Shown here: one piece after another, positions 62,897 through 64,000 of the stretch
Numbering within the stretch: the stretch's first letter is position 1
How the letters are laid out: each line of letters begins with the position of its first letter
Assembly: GCA_964019335.1 (NCBI GenBank)
Contig: OZ025704.1
Coordinates: forward strand, 1 to 64,000
DNA length: 64,000 nucleotides
Reading direction: 5' to 3'
DNA from: Diplonema japonicum
Lineage: Eukaryota > Euglenozoa > Diplonemea > Diplonemida > Diplonemidae
Position numbers and translations under genes: made by a program
Notes under the pieces: model-generated
What the model was told of the DNA's origin: nothing
The model's input: the letters and a program-made list of their open reading frames with translations, nothing else
Database searches by the model: none

Positions 62897-64000
62897 ATGT
62901 GGGATTTTCGGCTGCTGGCCGCGTGCTGCCTAGTAGCAAGCATAGGAGGTACGAAAATATCGACAAAGCAGCCATTCGACTGCAGTGTGGAAGACTTGAA
63001 ACCAAAATGGATGGGTAAGAATGAGTTGGTCGTGAACTGCTTGCAGGTGGACAAAAACCAAGGGCGAGAAGGTGCCATATGGCACAGCGAAGACTCAGGC
63101 GCAAACTGGCAAATGCTGTCACTCGGAGAGTGTGACGACCCAAGCCGGTGCGTCTACGACTTCACAGAAGAGGACTTCAACCACGGCTTCATGATAACAA
63201 AGAAGGGCGGTATGGTGTGGACCCGTAACCAGGACGTTACCCGTTCCCTCTCAGACGGCAAGCTAATCTACTTCACAAAGATCATCCCTCACCCTAAACG
63301 GGACGGCCGTGTCCTCGGCCTCAGCCTTCTCTTCCAGAAAGATTGCAACCTTCACTACGACTGCCCTCACATGCTGCATTACTCCACCGACTTCGGGAAG
63401 ACTTTCACAATGTTGCTGGACTTCGCCGTCTGGCAGGCCGGGTGGGGGTCCCCCTCAGCCGAATATTATGACCCTGACGAGGTCTTCCTCATCATCAAAA
63501 AGGGTAAAGAAACCGGGAACTGGTCCCCCAAGGACTGGAACTGGCTCGAGACGTACCACATAAAAACGAAGAAGAGGGAGAAGCTTCTGCACGATGTGAC
63601 GTTCTTCCTGAATGTCGGGCGGTACACGTACTACCTCATGGAGGGGAAGGTGGCGAAGTACCTCATGGTGAGCACTAGCAACGGGAGGGTTGCCGTGAAG
63701 ACAGAGTTCCCCACCAACAAGGCAGAGGAGAGCTGGCGCATCATGCTCACCAGCGACGACGCTACCTTCGTCGCCGTGTACCACACAGACTGCAAACGGG
63801 GCAGCAACGTAGTCTCCTGGGGCAGCTTGTACCAGTCAGACGCCACGGGTGAGGACTTCGTCACGTCGATGGCGGACATCAGGTGGGGGCTGGAGTCCCG
63901 TCTGCCCGACTTCCACAAGGTGAACGGCATCGACGGTGTCTTCATCGCCAACACAGTGCTCGTCGACGAAGAGCAGTGCCGCTTGTGCAACGACCAGCAG
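62897..64000 (+). CDS. VPS10/sortilin-family receptor, partial (runs off right edge)
   Basis: 368 codons, open to the window end. The signal peptide (MWDFRLLAACCLVASIGG) is followed by the VPS10 beta-propeller with Asp-box/BNR repeats: IWHSEDSGANWQML, LHYSTDFGKTFTMLL and a weaker one at VWTRNQD. KVNGIDGVFIAN matches the conserved VPS10 motif. Cys pairs (CDDPSRC, CNLHYDC) fit extracellular disulphides. Sortilins carry hydrolases and other cargo between Golgi and endosome; the membrane helix and cytosolic sorting tail should lie beyond the edge. No intron is visible in the part present. Confidence 0.85.
   Translation, partial: MWDFRLLAACCLVASIGGTKISTKQPFDCSVEDLKPKWMGKNELVVNCLQVDKNQGREGAIWHSEDSGANWQMLSLGECDDPSRCVYDFTEEDFNHGFMITKKGGMVWTRNQDVTRSLSDGKLIYFTKIIPHPKRDGRVLGLSLLFQKDCNLHYDCPHMLHYSTDFGKTFTMLLDFAVWQAGWGSPSAEYYDPDEVFLIIKKGKETGNWSPKDWNWLETYHIKTKKREKLLHDVTFFLNVGRYTYYLMEGKVAKYLMVSTSNGRVAVKTEFPTNKAEESWRIMLTSDDATFVAVYHTDCKRGSNVVSWGSLYQSDATGEDFVTSMADIRWGLESRLPDFHKVNGIDGVFIANTVLVDEEQCRLCNDQQ

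Overview
This window is nuclear DNA from a eukaryote, most likely a flagellated or zoosporic protist. It has canonical GT-AG introns, three eukaryotic tRNA genes, and homologues of PACRG, the planar-polarity protein Fuzzy, Listerin, NAP1, USP48, an ERK-type MAP kinase and a VPS10/sortilin receptor. TAA, TAG and TGA all end real genes, so the nuclear code looks standard. I could not place the lineage further. Homopolymer tracts of A, T or C of 20-50 bases are common between and inside genes, and there is one 200-N assembly gap at 51422-51621.

Left third (1-16.2 kb), repeats and transposons. An 8-bp tandem array (1-483) abuts a minus-strand non-LTR retrotransposon (484 to about 6830). That element encodes an AlkB-like dioxygenase in ORF1 and a basic/membrane-segment/zinc-finger/OTU-protease/reverse-transcriptase/R2-type C-terminus in ORF2. 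Its RT region is broken by a 69-bp poly-A-rich insert that has GT-AG ends and 6-bp direct repeats, and by one 1-bp frameshift. Next come a decayed piggyBac transposase (6851 to about 8420), satellite and dispersed repeats, an inverted, internally deleted piggyBac copy (10817-11103), and a hAT transposase pseudogene on the minus strand (12318-14975).

Right two thirds (16.2-64 kb), a dense gene array. Every recognisable protein gene and all three tRNAs lie on the plus strand. In order: ubiquitin-like/ankyrin protein, 2568-residue coiled-coil protein, three-RRM ELAV-like protein, Fuzzy homologue, three-pass membrane protein, MAP kinase, secreted LRR protein, Listerin, macro-domain hydrolase, 3178-residue Cache-repeat receptor-like protein, CCCH finger protein (cut by the gap), tRNA-Arg with a retroelement 3' fragment, two identical tRNA-Cys genes, NAP1-like chaperone, USP48-like deubiquitinase, Pro/Gln/Tyr-rich small protein, PACRG, and a VPS10/sortilin receptor running off the right edge.

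I reconstructed 26 introns by frame and homology. They are only 31-53 bp long and 18 of them start with GTATG. Several genes are separated by only 48-111 bp, and an AG acceptor-like site often sits a few bases before the ATG, which raises the possibility of polycistronic transcription with trans-splicing. Functional themes are cilia (PACRG, Fuzzy), ubiquitin and protein quality control (Listerin, USP48, a Ubl protein), signalling (MAPK, Cache receptor) and endosomal sorting (VPS10).
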